64,000 nucleotides of DNA from an uncultured Lachnospiraceae bacterium. Lineage in GTDB: Bacteria; Bacillota; Clostridia; Lachnospirales; Lachnospiraceae. Under the pieces are notes generated by a model, which saw only the letters and a program-made list of their open reading frames with translations, was not told the origin of the DNA and ran no database searches. Location: contig CAQGLR010000003.1 of the NCBI GenBank assembly GCA_948794795.1, forward strand, positions 1 to 64,000, written 5' to 3'. Positions within the stretch are counted from its first letter, which is position 1; every line of letters begins with the position of its first letter. A program made the translations under genes and the position numbers. Shown piece by piece: positions 62,749-64,000 of the stretch.

Positions 62749-63201
62749 TTAACTTTTATCTGCTGCGCCTGTGCTGGATAAACTTACAAATACTTTTACT
62801 CCTTTGATTTCATTAATAACCACCCTGGAGCCCTCAGGTATAATTAAATCATCAATGCTGCTGCGTGCAGTCCATTCAAGGCCATTTATTACTACTATTC
62901 CCTTCTGGTTATAGTTATCAATAGTTTCTGTAACCCTTCCTTCTTTTCCAATCATGCTGTTTACATTTGTCTTAGCCCTGCTTTCATTAAGCCTCTTTTC
63001 CACAACTGGGCGTGTAAATAACAGTAATAAAATTGACACTACAAGAAAAACTGCAATTTGTACCAGTAATGGGACATTAAACAGTGCCAATACAAATGCT
63101 ACTAATGCACCTCCTGCAAACCATATGGTTGTAAGCCCTAATGTAATAATTTCTATTACAAGCAGGACTGCTAATGCTATTAACCAATAAAAAGGCGTCA
63201 T
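62749..63201 (-). CDS. NfeD family membrane protein
   Basis: This is a 150-residue NfeD of the short (1b) class. Three to four membrane spans occupy about residues 1-70 (YWLIALAVLLVIEIITLGLT, FAGGALVAFVLALF, VAVFLVVSILLLLF-type segment). A soluble OB-fold domain follows at about 85-145 (MIGKEGRVTETIDNYNQKGI, VVINGLEWTARSSIDDLIIP, EGSRVVINEIKGVKVFV). It is encoded directly upstream of the stomatin-like gene, and the two families typically work together in membrane organisation. GGAGGAATAT precedes the ATG. Confidence 0.93.
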   Translation of the reverse strand: MTPFYWLIALAVLLVIEIITLGLTTIWFAGGALVAFVLALFNVPLLVQIAVFLVVSILLLLFTRPVVEKRLNESRAKTNVNSMIGKEGRVTETIDNYNQKGIVVINGLEWTARSSIDDLIIPEGSRVVINEIKGVKVFVSLSSTGAADKS

Positions 63202-63286
63202 AATATTCCTCCTCCCTTATGCGGATTGCTCCGTTATTATGGTTTACATTATTTTATATCATTTATAGTAATTGTGCAACAAAATA

Positions 63287-64000
63287 TTAACAACCTGGCC
63301 TTTTCTGCCTTGCCGCTTCATACATTACAACTGCTGCCGCTACTGCTGCATTAAGCGACTCAATGCCTCCCTCCATAGGTATACGTATCCTGTCTGTTAT
63401 ATATCCAAGAACCCTGTCTGATATCCCATTAGCTTCATTGCCTATAACAATACCTGCACCTTTGGTATAATCTGCTTTGTCATAAAGAATACTTCCTTCT
63501 ATAGTTGTCCCATATACATTATAACCGTTATCTTTAATATTTAATATAATATCTGTAATATCACTGGCATATATAAATGGCATACGGAATATTGCCCCCA
63601 TTGTAGAACGTACTGTCTTAGGGTTAAATAAATCCGCTGTCCCTTTACCCATAATTACAGCAGACATGCCTGCACCTTCTGCCGTACGCAGGATTGTTCC
63701 TAAATTACCTGGGTCACGCACATCATCAAGCAGAAGCCACATATGCCTTTTATCATTAAGTATATCTTCTATATTATATGCAGGCTGCTTTGCAATGCCA
63801 AGTATACCCTGGGTGGTAACTGTATCTGATATATGGGAGAATACTTTATCTGAAACAGTTTCATATGGATATTCCTTAAGAAGCTTTTCTGGAATATTTT
63901 TTCTGCCCTCCATTACAGATTCTGAAATATATATTTTCACAAGTCTTCCACTGCCTGCTGCCTCTGAAAGCATCTTTATGCCTTCTGTTATAAAAAGTGA
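63287..64000 (-). CDS. SpoU/TrmH-family RNA 2'-O-methyltransferase (5' truncated by window)
   Basis: The C-terminal SPOUT domain is complete: LLLDDVRDPGNLGTILRTAE (motif 1), AVIMGKGTADLFNPKTVRST, GAGIVIGNEANGISD (motif 2) and IRIPMEGGIESLNAAVAAAV (motif 3, SAM knot). Upstream of the in-frame Met at 63973 the frame stays open to the window edge and translates as SLFITEGIKMLSEA, the usual substrate-binding start of these enzymes (normally FLIEG-like). The real start therefore lies outside. It methylates rRNA or tRNA ribose, and the precise target is unknown. Confidence 0.9.
   Translation of the reverse strand, partial: SLFITEGIKMLSEAAGSGRLVKIYISESVMEGRKNIPEKLLKEYPYETVSDKVFSHISDTVTTQGILGIAKQPAYNIEDILNDKRHMWLLLDDVRDPGNLGTILRTAEGAGMSAVIMGKGTADLFNPKTVRSTMGAIFRMPFIYASDITDIILNIKDNGYNVYGTTIEGSILYDKADYTKGAGIVIGNEANGISDRVLGYITDRIRIPMEGGIESLNAAVAAAVVMYEAARQKRPGC

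Noticed and set aside
1..64000. CRISPR array, tRNA or rRNA genes
   Set aside because: No regularly spaced direct repeats with unique spacers and no tRNA-like or rRNA-like segments were seen. The 22-bp phased repeats at 51.8 kb are too short and lack spacers of CRISPR size.

Overview
The window is a low-GC Firmicutes chromosome segment, most likely from an anaerobic gut or rumen Lachnospiraceae. This rests on pyruvate:ferredoxin oxidoreductase, acetate kinase and L-lactate dehydrogenase together, on DUF6033-, DUF6145- and DUF1292-like proteins, and on codon usage. No rRNA, tRNA or CRISPR array was recognised. Organism identity is inference only.

Layout. 1-29 kb is mostly housekeeping: acetate kinase, TmcAL, a two-gene module with a WHH-nuclease/SUKH-like fusion, PFOR, DAHP synthase, RlmI, a Na/Pi transporter, a chemotaxis receptor, Ldh, MetY, a DUF4097 surface protein, MetF, a short DtxR-type regulator, a methyltransferase, a polysaccharide deacetylase, and a hybrid histidine kinase overlapping an HD-GYP protein. 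Non-coding palindromic MITE-like repeats lie at about 161-240, 2.8-3.34, 21.95-22.44 and 28.88-29.10 kb.

29.9-51.4 kb is the striking region. A XerC/D-like tyrosine recombinase and a partner protein are followed by three promoterless, signal-less surface-protein cassettes on the + strand. A complete paralogue with promoter, signal peptide, Big2-like domain and Thr/Pro linker sits at the far end on the - strand. All four share a 16-bp sequence, TGGGAGCTATCACAAG, at the same in-frame position, directly after the linker of the complete gene. The cassette copies are inverted relative to the complete gene. Inversion between its site and any cassette site would put a different ~900-residue ectodomain, and the lipoprotein gene behind it, under the single promoter. 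I interpret this as a shufflon-like antigenic or adhesin variation locus. Five related lipoproteins, two nuclease-like genes and the debris of a decayed unit lie inside it.

52-64 kb is housekeeping again: PdxR divergent from pdxST, TrxB, a D-Ala-D-Ala carboxypeptidase with DusB, CoaX, a DUF6145-like protein and BirA, ArgF, an SPFH/NfeD pair, and a 5'-truncated SpoU-family RNA methyltransferase at the right edge.
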